From the NCBI GenBank assembly GCA_934670175.1, contig CAKUOX010000023.1:1-35113 (forward strand): DNA of 35,113 bases, written 5' to 3'. Both the position numbers and the translations under genes were made by a program. This document shows positions 1-8,314 of this stretch, piece by piece; position 1 is the first letter of the stretch, and each line of letters begins with the position of its first letter. This DNA comes from an uncultured Clostridia bacterium. Its GTDB lineage: Bacteria; Bacillota; Clostridia; Christensenellales; Aristaeellaceae. Under the pieces are notes generated by a model. That model saw only the letters and a program-made list of their open reading frames with translations, searched no databases and was not told where the DNA came from.

Positions 1-75
1 CACCTTTAGCTCAGTTGGTAGAGCACCTGACTCTTAATCAGGGTGTCCAGGGTTCGAGCCCCTGAAGGTGTACCA
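1..75 (+). tRNA. tRNA-Lys (CTT anticodon), first base outside the window
   Basis: A complete cloverleaf can be drawn. The anticodon stem CCTGA/TCAGG encloses the loop CTCTTAA at 31-37, with anticodon CTT at 33-35, which reads lysine AAG codons. The D arm (GCTC...GAGC) and the T arm (CAGGG/CCCTG around TTCGAGC) are intact. The 3' acceptor strand AAGGTGT needs a seven-base partner, but only six (CACCTT) lie in the window, so the gene starts one base upstream. The 3' CCA is encoded at 73-75. Confidence 0.96.
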
Positions 76-76
76 G

Positions 77-110
77 ACCATTCAAGATATATTATCTTGA
101 ATGGTTTTTT
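77..110 (+). terminator. Intrinsic terminator of the tRNA-Lys gene
   Basis: The inverted repeat ACCATTCAAGA (77-87) and TCTTGAATGGT (95-105) is perfect and can extend by two more pairs into the A/T loop. A run of six T follows at 105-110. It begins one base after the tRNA CCA end. Confidence 0.93.
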
Positions 111-173
111 CTATGACAGTACACAATATTTGTTATATCAAATGTATTTGTTGTTATTTTCGCGGAAAAGTGA

Positions 174-201
174 TTGATTCAGGCGCGCAATGTGTTATAA
201 T
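174..201 (+). promoter_or_regulatory. Sigma-A-type promoter of the SorE-like dehydrogenase gene
   Basis: TTGATT (174-179) and a perfect TATAAT (196-201) are separated by 16 bp. A TG at 193-194 makes it an extended -10. The start codon lies about 50 nt downstream of the predicted start of transcription, with ribosome site GGGAGG at 245-250. Confidence 0.75.
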
Positions 202-258
202 TATAGTGGTAAAAGGCTGTGTATCAGTCTATATTGATTTTTATGGGAGGTTTCAGCT

Positions 259-1515
259 ATGTTGAACAAAGCAGTGCGCATGCACGGCGCCAACGATCTT
301 CGTCTGGATACTTTCGAAATGCCCGCCATTAAGGACGACGAGATTCTGGTAAAGATCATTTCGGACTCCATCTGCATGTCCAGCTACAAGGCGACCATCC
401 AGGGCTCCAATCATAAGCGCGTTCCCGATGATATTGCGGAGCATCCGGCGATCATCGGTCATGAATTCTGCGGCGTTATTGAAGAAGTCGGCGCGAAGTG
501 GGCCGATAAGTATAAGAAGGGCGAGAAATTCACCATTCAGCCCGCCATCGATTATCGCGGCACGATGATGACGCCCGGCTATGCCTTCGAATTCTGCGGC
601 GGCGATTCTCAGTATGCCATCCTGATGAACGAGGTCATGGAGCATAACTGCCTGCTGGAGTACAAGGCAGATGCGTATTTCTATGGCTCTCTGTCCGAGC
701 CGCTGAGCTGCATCGTAGGCACTTATCACGCCATGTATCACACCAAGCCCGGCAGCTATGTCCATGAGATGGGCATCAAAGAGGGCGGCAACATGGCCAT
801 TCTGGCCGGTGCGGGCCCGATGGGTCTGGGCGCAATCGATTACGCCATTCACTGTGACCGCAAGCCCGGCCTGCTGGTCGTGACCGACATCGACCAGGCG
901 CGTCTGGATCGCGCGGCTTCCATCTACACCGTGGAAGACGCCGCTGCGCACGGCGTGAAGCTGGTCTATGCCAACACCCGTGAGAACGCGGTCGAGACGC
1001 TGATGGGTCTTACCGATGGCAAGGGCTACAACGACGTTCTGGTGTTCGCGCCCGTTCCTGCGGTTATCGAGCAGGGCGACGCGATCCTGGCGTTTGACGG
1101 CTGCCTGAACTTCTTCGCAGGCCCGACCAATCCGAAGCTCTCCGCCATGTTCAATTTCTACGAGGTGCACTATGGCGCGCATCACATCGTCGGCACCTCC
1201 GGCGGCAACACCTCCGATATGATCGAGTCTCTGGAAATGATCGCGGCGGGCAAGCTGCATCCCGAAGGAATGATTACTCACGTTGGCGGTCTGGATGCAG
1301 TGGTCGAGACTACGATGAACCTGCCCAAGATCCCCGGCGGCAAGAAGCTGATCTACCCCCACATCTCCATGGAGCTGACGGCGATCGACGATTTTGCCAA
1401 GAAGGGCGAGACCGATCCCATGTTCAAGGAGCTGGCCGAGATCTGCGCACGCCACAACATGCTCTGGAGCCTCGAGGCCGAGGAGTATCTGCTGGCGCAT
1501 GCCAAGACCATCTGA
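259..1515 (+). CDS. SorE/YggP-like zinc-dependent medium-chain dehydrogenase
   Basis: This is a 418-residue member of the medium-chain dehydrogenase/reductase family. Its closest resemblance, from memory of the family, is to L-sorbose-1-phosphate reductase (SorE) and YggP, which oxidise or reduce sugar phosphates and polyols with NAD(P). Visible features are likely catalytic zinc ligands C39, the GHEF motif (H68, E69) and E147 in SLSEPLSC. The Rossmann dinucleotide motif GAGPMG is at 184-189. The four-cysteine structural zinc loop of classical alcohol dehydrogenases is absent, as in the SorE group. Start ATG 259 follows GGGAGG. The gene stands alone, with its own promoter and a downstream hairpin region, so no sugar transporter or kinase reveals the substrate. 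The family call is firm and the substrate is not known. Confidence 0.85.
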   Translation: MLNKAVRMHGANDLRLDTFEMPAIKDDEILVKIISDSICMSSYKATIQGSNHKRVPDDIAEHPAIIGHEFCGVIEEVGAKWADKYKKGEKFTIQPAIDYRGTMMTPGYAFEFCGGDSQYAILMNEVMEHNCLLEYKADAYFYGSLSEPLSCIVGTYHAMYHTKPGSYVHEMGIKEGGNMAILAGAGPMGLGAIDYAIHCDRKPGLLVVTDIDQARLDRAASIYTVEDAAAHGVKLVYANTRENAVETLMGLTDGKGYNDVLVFAPVPAVIEQGDAILAFDGCLNFFAGPTNPKLSAMFNFYEVHYGAHHIVGTSGGNTSDMIESLEMIAAGKLHPEGMITHVGGLDAVVETTMNLPKIPGGKKLIYPHISMELTAIDDFAKKGETDPMFKELAEICARHNMLWSLEAEEYLLAHAKTI

Positions 1516-1534
1516 GACAGGCGTTGTCCTTAGA

Positions 1535-1671
1535 TGAAGAATTGTCGGCGTCTCCTTACGGGAGCCGCCGAATGCGCAAAACTCTGGTTTTGCTAATTCT
1601 TATCCTTGAAGAATTGTCGGCGTTTCCTTGCAGGAGCCGCTGAATGCGCAAAATTCTGGTTTTGCTAATTC
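1535..1671. repeat. Two tandem 65-bp repeats (72-bp period), each foldable as a three-way junction
   Basis: Copy 1 is 1535-1599 and copy 2 is 1607-1671. Each has an outer stem (AGAATT 1538-1543 with AATTCT 1595-1600; the outermost pair is lost in copy 2) and two inner hairpins. The first inner hairpin is CGGCG-T-CTCC (1546-1555) against GGAG-C-CGCCG (1561-1570). The second is GCAAAA (1576-1581) against TTTTGC (1588-1593). Differences between the copies in the first hairpin change C-G pairs into G-T pairs, so pairing survives. The 383-bp gap 1516-1898 holds these repeats, the hairpins at 1685-1717 and 1863-1889, and nothing else I recognise. Confidence 0.8.
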
Positions 1672-1684
1672 CCGTTTTTAAAAT

Positions 1685-1717
1685 GAACCGGCGATCCCAT
1701 TTGGGAATCGCCGGTTC
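1685..1717. terminator. Strong hairpin after the SorE-like gene, probably a terminator
   Basis: GAACCGGCGAT (1685-1695) pairs with ATCGCCGGTTC (1707-1717), and CCC/GGG continues the stem past a bulged A at 1706 to an ATTT loop. No clean T run follows on the plus strand. On the minus strand the following bases are AT-rich. It may act on either strand or be part of the repeat cluster just before it. Confidence 0.5.
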
Positions 1718-1862
1718 GCGCTTTCAGGAAGGTTGAAGCGGAGGCATCTGCAAAATCAATTCAGCGACATGCGCGTCTGCCGTTGGCTTTTGCAGCATAT
1801 CAGCCAGGAAAAGTGAGCTTGCCAGTCAGAACCCAGCCTGAAAATCTGTGAGATTCTGGACA

Positions 1863-1889
1863 GCGCATCAAAAACGTGTTTTGACGCGC
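1863..1889 (-). terminator. Hairpin just downstream of the AAA+ ATPase gene
   Basis: GCGCATCAAAA (1863-1873) faces TTTTGACGCGC (1879-1889). As minus-strand RNA the single mismatch becomes a G-U pair, giving an 11-bp stem with a five-base loop ten bases after the ATPase stop codon. There is no separate U tract, so termination is inferred from position. Confidence 0.5.
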
Positions 1890-1898
1890 AGACAGGGA

Positions 1899-3023
1899 CT
1901 ACTGGATATTCAATTCCCTGAGTGTGTCCAGCGCCTGCTGGGTCGCTGCCTTTGCCTGTTCACGTTCGCGCTGCGCCTTGGCGAGCTGCGTATCTGCGGC
2001 GCGCGCTGCCAGCACGTCGGCCTCGGTGATCTCCATAAGCTGCTCGCGCGTTACATTTTCGAGTGCAGCGAGCCGGTTGGCTTGCTCGGTGAGCAGCTTT
2101 TCAAAAATGTTGCGCACGCCGCGCGCATTGCCGAAGGCGATGGACGTGGTGTTCGAATCCTCAATATAGGCGCGCGCGGCGCTTCTGGCTGCGTCTGTCA
2201 GCTTATACTGGCCCTTTTTCAGCTGAAGATCGAGGATACGCAGCATTTCATCGGTGGAATAATCGTCAAAGTGCAGGTAGCGGTTAAAGCGCGATTCCAG
2301 CCCGGGGTTAGAATGGATGAATTTGTCCATGAGCGCGTCGTAACCAGCCACGATGACGACCAGATCGTCGCGATGATCCTCCATCAGCTTCAGCAGCGTA
2401 TTGATGGCTTCCTGGCCGAAATCATTCTCCGTGCCGGAAACCAGGCTGTATGCCTCGTCGATGAACAGCACGCCGCCGATGGCGCTCTCGACCACCTTGG
2501 CGGTCTTTGCTGCCGTCTGGCCGACGTAACCGGCCACCAGTCCCGTGCGATCCACCTCCACGAGCTGGCCTTTGGACAGCACACCCAGACTGCGGTAGAT
2601 GCGCGCCATCAGGCGGGCGATGGTAGTTTTGCCCGTGCCGGGGTTTCCGGAAAATACCATGTGCAGCGACATATCCACGGCCTTCAGGTCGTTCTGGCTG
2701 CGCAGCTTGTGCACCGTGACCATGTTGATCAGGTTATTGACTTCACGCTTCACGCCATCCAACCCGATCAGTTCGTTCAGCTCGCGCTTGAGATCCTCAA
2801 TCTTTTCGACTGGCGCCTCTTCCGCCTTGGCGGGCGCTGCTGGCTCGGGCGCGGCCGCGCGAGTGGGCGCGGGGGCGACAGGTGTGCGCTTGGGCATGTT
2901 GTCCTGTGTTTTTTGAGCTGGCGCGCCCCAGAAATCGTCCGCCACGCGCTTCAGATTATTACCGATCAGCGTCTCAATGACATCCATCTGCGTGCGGATG
3001 ATTTCATCACGCTTATCTGCCAT
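1899..3023 (-). CDS. CbbX/SpoVK-type AAA+ ATPase
   Basis: This 374-residue protein has one AAA+ module of the CbbX/CfxQ/SpoVK type. These ring ATPases remodel partner proteins by threading peptide through a central pore. Walker A is GNPGTGKT (126-133) and Walker B is VLFIDE (185-190). A pore-loop motif GLVAGYVG is near 161-168 and an arginine-containing sensor-2 region near GNARGVRN. The N-terminal 40 residues are charged and are followed by a Pro/Ala-rich linker (about 44-70), so the N-terminus is probably a separate partner-binding piece. The C-terminus is helical and rich in Gln, Arg and Ala. Start ATG 3023 follows AAAGGAG. It lies 104 bp after glgA on the same strand, which suggests a role linked to the glycogen genes. 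SpoVK-like function in sporulation is the alternative. Confidence 0.85.
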   Translation of the reverse strand: MADKRDEIIRTQMDVIETLIGNNLKRVADDFWGAPAQKTQDNMPKRTPVAPAPTRAAAPEPAAPAKAEEAPVEKIEDLKRELNELIGLDGVKREVNNLINMVTVHKLRSQNDLKAVDMSLHMVFSGNPGTGKTTIARLMARIYRSLGVLSKGQLVEVDRTGLVAGYVGQTAAKTAKVVESAIGGVLFIDEAYSLVSGTENDFGQEAINTLLKLMEDHRDDLVVIVAGYDALMDKFIHSNPGLESRFNRYLHFDDYSTDEMLRILDLQLKKGQYKLTDAARSAARAYIEDSNTTSIAFGNARGVRNIFEKLLTEQANRLAALENVTREQLMEITEADVLAARAADTQLAKAQREREQAKAATQQALDTLRELNIQ

Positions 3024-3063
3024 ACAATTTCAACTCCTTTGAGATGTGCTGTTTCAGCAACAT

Positions 3064-3090
3064 GGCCGGACGCACGATGCGCGTCCGGCC
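3064..3090 (-). terminator. GC-rich hairpin between glgA and the AAA+ gene
   Basis: GGCCGGACGC (3064-3073) and GCGTCCGGCC (3081-3090) form a perfect 10-bp stem with a seven-base loop. There is no U tract on the minus strand. It could be an attenuator, an mRNA-stabilising processing hairpin for glgA, or a weak terminator. Confidence 0.35.
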
Positions 3091-3127
3091 GCGATTTTAT
3101 GAAGACTTTATTGGCGTCTGACGGTGC

Positions 3128-4570
3128 TTATTCGCCCTTGCATATCTTCTGATAGAGCGCGATATACATCTTCGCAGAGCGATCCCAGCCATATTGACCT
3201 TCCATGGCGCGCGTGGCCAGCCGGTCGAAGGTGATGCGATTCTCGCGGTACATCTTCACCGCGCCTTCAATGACATGCAGCATATCGTGTGCGTTGTAGT
3301 TCAGGAAGGTAAAGCCGTTGCCATCGCCGGTAAACTCATTGTAGGAAAGCACCGTATCGCGCAGGCCGCCCGTTTCGCGGGTGATGGGCAGCGTGCCATA
3401 GCGCAGCGAGATCAGCTGAGACAGGCCGCAGGGTTCGAACATGGACGGCATCAGGAACAGATCGCACGCGGCATAGACCTTGTGCGCAAGCGCGTTGTTC
3501 ATCTGGAAACGCGCGGCAGTCTGTCCGGCATACTTCCACTGCGCCCAGCTGAACAGATCCACATACTTGCTTTCGCCCATGCCCAGCACCACCAGCTGCG
3601 CGCCGGTATCCATAATGGAATTGAACACGCATTCCACCAGGTCGAGCCCCTTCTGACCGGACAGGCGGCTAACCATGCCGATCATCGGGATGTCCGGATC
3701 CTGGGTAAGGTTGAGCTCCTGCTGGAGTGCCAGCTTGTTTTTCACTTTGCGGTCAAAATGCGCCGCATCATATTTTTTGGCGATATGGGGATCGTTTGCC
3801 GGATCGTATTCCACAGTGTCGATGCCGTTCAGTATGCCGCACAGGTTCGCCGAGCGCGCGCGCAGCAGGCCGTCGAGGCGCTCACCGTAATAGGCGGTCT
3901 GGATCTCCTGCGCATAAGTGGGACTGACGGTCGTTACCTCGTCGGCATACACAATGCCGCCCTTCATAAAGGAGCACATGCCGTAGAATTCGAGGCTGTC
4001 GCTGGTGTAGGCCAGATCGCCGAGCCCGAGCATTTCTTCCACAAAGTCGATGGGGAAGATGCCCTGGAACTTGAGATTATGAATGGTATAGATGGTTTTG
4101 ATGCTCCTGTACAGATCCAGATTGGAATACTGGATCTTCAGCATCGCCGGTATCAGACCCGTCTGCCAGTCGTTGCAGTGAATGACGTCGGGTACATAAT
4201 CCAGCAGCGGCAGCGCGCCCAGCACCGCGCGACAGAAGAAGGCGTAACGCTCGCCCTCGTCTGTGCCGGAGCCGTAGACATAATCGCGGCCGAAATACTG
4301 CTCGTTATCTACGAAGTAGAAGGTCACGCCCTCATATTCCAGCTGATGCACGCCTGCATACTGGCGGCGCCAGCCGAGATTGACGTAGAAATTGAACAGG
4401 TAGCGCATCTGCTCGCGCCACTTTTTATCGATCATCTTATATAGCGGCAGTATCACGCGCACATCCGCACCGGTTTTGATCAATTCCTTGGGAAGCGCGC
4501 CGACCACGTCCGCCAGACCGCCCGTTTTGATAAACGGTACGCATTCGGATGAGGCAAAAAGTATCTTCAT
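3128..4570 (-). CDS. glgA: Glycogen synthase GlgA (ADP-glucose type)
   Basis: At 480 residues this is the usual length for bacterial GlgA, a GT5-family glycosyltransferase. It adds glucose from ADP-glucose to the non-reducing end of an alpha-1,4-glucan. The ADP-glucose-binding motif KTGGLADV is at residues 15-22. The C-terminal lobe has the acidic motif EPCGLSQL followed by the ETGGL region, both typical of GT-B starch and glycogen synthases. It is the third gene of a minus-strand glgC-glgD-glgA cluster and starts 37 bp after glgD. No branching enzyme or phosphorylase is in this window, so the rest of the pathway must lie elsewhere. Confidence 0.97.
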   Translation of the reverse strand: MKILFASSECVPFIKTGGLADVVGALPKELIKTGADVRVILPLYKMIDKKWREQMRYLFNFYVNLGWRRQYAGVHQLEYEGVTFYFVDNEQYFGRDYVYGSGTDEGERYAFFCRAVLGALPLLDYVPDVIHCNDWQTGLIPAMLKIQYSNLDLYRSIKTIYTIHNLKFQGIFPIDFVEEMLGLGDLAYTSDSLEFYGMCSFMKGGIVYADEVTTVSPTYAQEIQTAYYGERLDGLLRARSANLCGILNGIDTVEYDPANDPHIAKKYDAAHFDRKVKNKLALQQELNLTQDPDIPMIGMVSRLSGQKGLDLVECVFNSIMDTGAQLVVLGMGESKYVDLFSWAQWKYAGQTAARFQMNNALAHKVYAACDLFLMPSMFEPCGLSQLISLRYGTLPITRETGGLRDTVLSYNEFTGDGNGFTFLNYNAHDMLHVIEGAVKMYRENRITFDRLATRAMEGQYGWDRSAKMYIALYQKICKGE

Positions 4571-4607
4571 ATTTGTCGACCTCCGAGAATACTAGCTGCA
4601 ATGCAGC

Positions 4608-5744
4608 TTACAGCGTTACACTCTTGCCAATGACGATGGGGTATTGCCGCTGCCCGATCAAGCGGCCATGCGCGCGCACGGTCACGACCTTATCCAGGAT
4701 CACGTTTTCCATCTCGACTTCCTCTTCAATATAGCAGTCCTGCATGATGATGCAGTCCTTCAGATGCGCGCCGCGCCCCACATGTACGCCGCGGAACAGC
4801 ACGCAATTTTCGACCGAGCCTTCGATGACGCAGCCGTCCGCCACGAGCGAATTTTTCACCTCGGCGCTGCTGCGGTAGATGGCGGAAACCTCGTCGCGCG
4901 TCTTGGTATACACCGGGTGCGTGTCAAACAGCTCGCGGCGCACGTCGTAGTTCAGCAGATCCATGTTGAATTTGAAGAACCCCTTGATCGTTTCAATGCG
5001 GCGATAGTAGCCCTTGAATTCGTAGCCCATGATCTTCAGCGCGCCGGAATTGATATAGGGGCGAATGACCTCGGAATCGAGATCCTTCGCGCCGCGCGCG
5101 GAGGCCTGGTCGATCAGGTGGATCAGCAGCGTGCGCTTTATCATGAACACGTTCATGCTCAGGTTCGGGTAATTTGCTGCGTTGGGGTTGACCTCGATGT
5201 CCTCCACCAGATTGCCTTCGCCGATCTTCAGGTAGCTGTGGTTATTGGCGGAGGAGCTGGAGAATTCCAGATGCTCGGGCTTGACCTTGATATACATCAT
5301 GGTAATGTCCGCACCACTGGAGAGGTGCTGCGCGACCATATCCTCAAACGATGCGTTGCAGATGTAATCGCTGGAGGACAGAATGACGTACGGCTGGGTG
5401 GAACGGCGCAGATAGTCGAAATTGGCGCGCAGCGCTTCCACAAGTCCGGAATACTCGCCGCCGTTTTCGCGGGTAAGGAAGGGCGGCAGGATGAACAGGC
5501 CGTTGTTGCGCGTGTGCAGATCCCATTCCTTACCGGAACCCAGATGATCCATCAGCGAATGATAGTTTTTCTGTGCAATCACGCCGACGTTGCGCACGCC
5601 GGAATTGACCAGATTGGAGAGTACGAAATCGATGATGCGATACCGGCCCGCCACGGGGAGCGCCGCCACTGCGCGGTTTGTCGTCAGCTCACGAAGATTC
5701 AGGTTGTCCTTCGAGGTGTAGATCACGCCCATTACGTCGTTCAT
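4608..5744 (-). CDS. glgD: GlgD, second subunit of glucose-1-phosphate adenylyltransferase
   Basis: This 378-residue paralogue of GlgC is found in Firmicutes, where GlgC and GlgD form a mixed ADP-glucose pyrophosphorylase and GlgD mainly boosts or regulates activity. The nucleotidyltransferase fold is recognisable (RYRIIDFVLSN near residue 34, then a left-handed beta-helix domain of hexapeptide repeats at the C-terminus). The N-terminal glycine-rich nucleotide loop LAGGQGSRL of GlgC is replaced by IYTSKDNLNL, and GDHIY becomes SDYIC, as expected for the non-catalytic subunit. Its ATG overlaps the glgC stop by one base (TAATG), indicating translational coupling. Confidence 0.95.
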   Translation of the reverse strand: MNDVMGVIYTSKDNLNLRELTTNRAVAALPVAGRYRIIDFVLSNLVNSGVRNVGVIAQKNYHSLMDHLGSGKEWDLHTRNNGLFILPPFLTRENGGEYSGLVEALRANFDYLRRSTQPYVILSSSDYICNASFEDMVAQHLSSGADITMMYIKVKPEHLEFSSSSANNHSYLKIGEGNLVEDIEVNPNAANYPNLSMNVFMIKRTLLIHLIDQASARGAKDLDSEVIRPYINSGALKIMGYEFKGYYRRIETIKGFFKFNMDLLNYDVRRELFDTHPVYTKTRDEVSAIYRSSAEVKNSLVADGCVIEGSVENCVLFRGVHVGRGAHLKDCIIMQDCYIEEEVEMENVILDKVVTVRAHGRLIGQRQYPIVIGKSVTL

Positions 5745-6940
5745 TATTTCGCCTCCCTTTCAGCGATGATGCTTTCGTCGATCTGTTCGCCCGCATGCAC
5801 GGTATAGCCGCAGGGCAGCACGGTATCCTGGCCGACCAGCGCGATGGCGCCCTCGGCCTCGCCGACCCGGCAGCCGTCCTGAATAACGCAGTTTTCAGAT
5901 ACGATGGCGCGGCGAATAACGGCGCCCGCCCTGACCTGGGTGCCGGGCATGATCACGCTGTCCTCGATCAGCGCGCCCTTTTCGACCGTAACGCCCGCAA
6001 ACAGCACGCTGCCGTGTACCTCGCCGTAGACCTCACAGCCTTCGGCGATCATGCAGCGCTCCGCCACGGCGTCCTCGCCGATGTAATGCGGATACATGAC
6101 CGGACTGCGGGCATAAATGCTCCAGCGCTTGTCGGTCAGATCAAACTCCGGCGGTACCTTCAGTAGATCCATATTCGCTTCCCAAAGGCTCTCGATGGTG
6201 CCGACGTCCTTCCAGTAATCGGTGAAGCGATAGGCAAACATCGCGCAGCCGTCGTTTAGCATCTTCGGAATGATGTTCTTGCCGAAGTCGTTTTTGGAAT
6301 TGGGGTCCTTTTCATCTGCCAGCAGATACGCTTTCAGGATCTTCCAGGTGAAGATATACACGCCCATCGAAGCCAGATTGCTCTTGGGATGCTTCGGCTT
6401 TTCCTCAAATTCGATAATGCGATCCTCCGCATCGATGTTCATGATGCCAAAGGACGGCGCGACCTCCATCGGCACGGGGCGAACGGCGATGGTCACATCC
6501 GCGTTGGAACGAATGTGCGCATCCAGCATGCTGTTGTAATCCATCTTATAGATATGGTCGCCCGAGAGGATCAGCACATATTCCGGATCGTATTGCTCGA
6601 TAAAGCTGATGTTCTGATAGATGGCGTTCGCGGTGCCGCGATACCATTCGCCGCTCTTGGCCTTCATGTAGGGCGGCAGCACGAATACGCCGCCGTTGGA
6701 GAGATCGAGATCCCACGGCGCGCCGGAACCGATGTAGCGGTTCAACTCCAGCGGCTGATATTGCGTCAGCACGCCGACAGTGTCGATATGGGAATTGGCA
6801 CAGTTGGACAGCGGAAAGTCAATGATCCTGAATTTGCCGCCGAACGGTACCGCCGGCTTTGCCATAACCTTGGTTAACAACCCGAGACGGCTTCCCTGGC
6901 CGCCCGCCAGCAACATGGCGATACATTTTTTCTTGCTCAC
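5744..6940 (-). CDS. glgC: Glucose-1-phosphate adenylyltransferase GlgC
   Basis: At 398 residues this is the catalytic ADP-glucose pyrophosphorylase subunit, which makes ADP-glucose and pyrophosphate from ATP and glucose 1-phosphate, the committed step of glycogen synthesis. Key motifs are the nucleotide loop LLAGGQGSRL (10-19), the GKFRIIDFPLSN segment, LSGDHIYKMDY, and the sugar-phosphate lysine in FEEKPKHPKS. The C-terminal third is a hexapeptide beta-helix. The start codon is GTG at 6940 (GTG AGC AAG), behind a purine-rich GGCAGGG. It is the first gene of the glg cluster. The 111-bp gap before it contains a likely -10 box, so the cluster is probably transcribed separately from the kinase gene upstream. 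Confidence 0.96.
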   Translation of the reverse strand: MSKKKCIAMLLAGGQGSRLGLLTKVMAKPAVPFGGKFRIIDFPLSNCANSHIDTVGVLTQYQPLELNRYIGSGAPWDLDLSNGGVFVLPPYMKAKSGEWYRGTANAIYQNISFIEQYDPEYVLILSGDHIYKMDYNSMLDAHIRSNADVTIAVRPVPMEVAPSFGIMNIDAEDRIIEFEEKPKHPKSNLASMGVYIFTWKILKAYLLADEKDPNSKNDFGKNIIPKMLNDGCAMFAYRFTDYWKDVGTIESLWEANMDLLKVPPEFDLTDKRWSIYARSPVMYPHYIGEDAVAERCMIAEGCEVYGEVHGSVLFAGVTVEKGALIEDSVIMPGTQVRAGAVIRRAIVSENCVIQDGCRVGEAEGAIALVGQDTVLPCGYTVHAGEQIDESIIAEREAK

Positions 6941-6999
6941 AATATCCCTGCCTTTATATCAAATTTGTGCTTTAACATTCAAAAGCTCAGCTCAAGTTT

Positions 7000-7005
7000 A
7001 TTATA
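7000..7005 (-). promoter_or_regulatory. Candidate -10 box of the glgCDA operon
   Basis: A perfect TATAAT on the minus strand lies 60 bp upstream of the glgC start in an AT-rich gap. I find no good -35 hexamer at 16-18 bp, so an activator or a weak promoter is possible. Confidence 0.4.
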
Positions 7006-7051
7006 CAATAAGTTTCGGCAAATTACCAGATGTAAACATAAAATTCAGCAA

Positions 7052-8230
7052 TTAGCGCTTATTTTCGCTGCAAATTCTGTATGTTTCGCGAACGACCATG
7101 TATTCCTCATTTGCGGGAATGACATAGACGGCAATCTGGGAATCGGCCGCGGAGACCAGGCGCTCGCCCGTGCCGCAGGTATTGGAAGCCTCGTCCTCAA
7201 TAACGCCCATGTGCGCCATCGACTGCATGACCATGTGCCGAAGCCGCGCGCTGTTTTCGCCGATGCCGCCGGTAAAGGCCAGCGCGTCCAGCCCGCCGAG
7301 CTCCATGGCATAGGCGCCGATGTAGCGGATGATGTGCGTGTGCAGCACCTTCAGCGCCAGCAGCGCACGTTCGCTGCCCTCGGCGATGGCCTGCTCGATG
7401 TCGCGCATGTCGCCGCTGGTGCCGGAAATGCCCTTCAGGCCGCCGCTTTTGCCCAGCCCCGCATAGATCTCCTCGATCGAAAGCCCCTTTTCCAGCAGGT
7501 AGGGCACGATATAGGGATCCACATCGCCGGTGCGGCTCGCGTGGGGAATGCCCATCTGCAGAGAGAAGCCGAAGCTGTTGTCCATGCTCCTGCCGTCCAG
7601 TATGGCGCAAAGCGATGCGCTGCCGCCCAGATGACAGGAAACCACGCGGCGATGTGCCTTGAGCCGCTCGGCGACATAGCCGTGTGAAGCGCCATGGTAG
7701 CCCATGCGCATGATGCCGTAGCGCTGCGTCCATTCATAGGGGATGGGGAATACGCGGCGCTCCATCGGAATGCTCTGGTGGAATGCCGTTTCAAATACGC
7801 CGACCTGCGGAATATCCGGCAGCAGGCGGCTGAATACGCGGATCGCATCCAGATACGGCCCATTGTGCGCGGGCGCGACGGAATAATAGGCGCGCATGCC
7901 CTCCAGCACCTCTTCCGTCAGGAAGTGCACGCCGTAATGATCCTTGGAGAGCACGGTTTTGTAGCCGATGGCGTCCAACTGTGCAAGGCTGTCCAGCGCA
8001 CGGCAGTCGGAGACCGTCAGCGCATCCAGAAACAGGCGGATGCCGGATTCGTAGTCGGGTATGGAAAGATTTTCCCGGGAAAAGCCGCCTGCCGGACTCT
8101 TATAGGAAAAGATGCCGCGCTCCGAGCCGACGCGCTCGACGCGCCCCTCGGCCAGAATTGCAAATTCGGGCATTTGCCAGAGCTTGAATTTCAGGGAAGT
8201 GCTGCCGGCGTTGCAGATCAGGATCATCAT
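7052..8230 (-). CDS. Divergent acetate-kinase-family enzyme
   Basis: This 392-residue protein belongs to the acetate/propionate kinase family (ASKHA fold), which interconverts acyl phosphate plus ADP and the acid plus ATP. Kept features are NAGSTSLK near the N-terminus (N7), the YHGASH region, the RTGDVDP arginine, TGGIGENS and the glutamate in NEEYMVV. Three positions I know as conserved in classical AckA differ. The GHRVVHGG segment around catalytic Arg91 reads GYKTVLSK, the VFDTAFHQ aspartate is glutamate (VFETAFHQ), and HLGNG is HLGGS. These changes suggest another substrate or altered chemistry. Start ATG 8230 follows GGAGG with about 10 nt spacing; an in-frame extension to 8299 lies upstream of the predicted transcript start. 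It is divergent from the glycyl-radical genes, so a joint pathway is likely. Confidence 0.85.
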   Translation of the reverse strand: MMILICNAGSTSLKFKLWQMPEFAILAEGRVERVGSERGIFSYKSPAGGFSRENLSIPDYESGIRLFLDALTVSDCRALDSLAQLDAIGYKTVLSKDHYGVHFLTEEVLEGMRAYYSVAPAHNGPYLDAIRVFSRLLPDIPQVGVFETAFHQSIPMERRVFPIPYEWTQRYGIMRMGYHGASHGYVAERLKAHRRVVSCHLGGSASLCAILDGRSMDNSFGFSLQMGIPHASRTGDVDPYIVPYLLEKGLSIEEIYAGLGKSGGLKGISGTSGDMRDIEQAIAEGSERALLALKVLHTHIIRYIGAYAMELGGLDALAFTGGIGENSARLRHMVMQSMAHMGVIEDEASNTCGTGERLVSAADSQIAVYVIPANEEYMVVRETYRICSENKR

Positions 8231-8270
8231 GCGTTTTATTCCTCCAAATTTTGCTGCTATATATGTAATC

Positions 8271-8299
8271 ATCTTATCTGTACAGGCAGGATTTGTCAA
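8271..8299 (-). promoter_or_regulatory. Consensus sigma-A promoter of the acetate-kinase-like gene
   Basis: On the minus strand TTGACA (plus 8294-8299) and TAAGAT (plus 8271-8276) are spaced by exactly 17 bp. The predicted transcript start is about 35 nt before ATG 8230, leaving room for the GGAGG site. Confidence 0.8.
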
Positions 8300-8314
8300 C
8301 GGTTAATCAGATAT

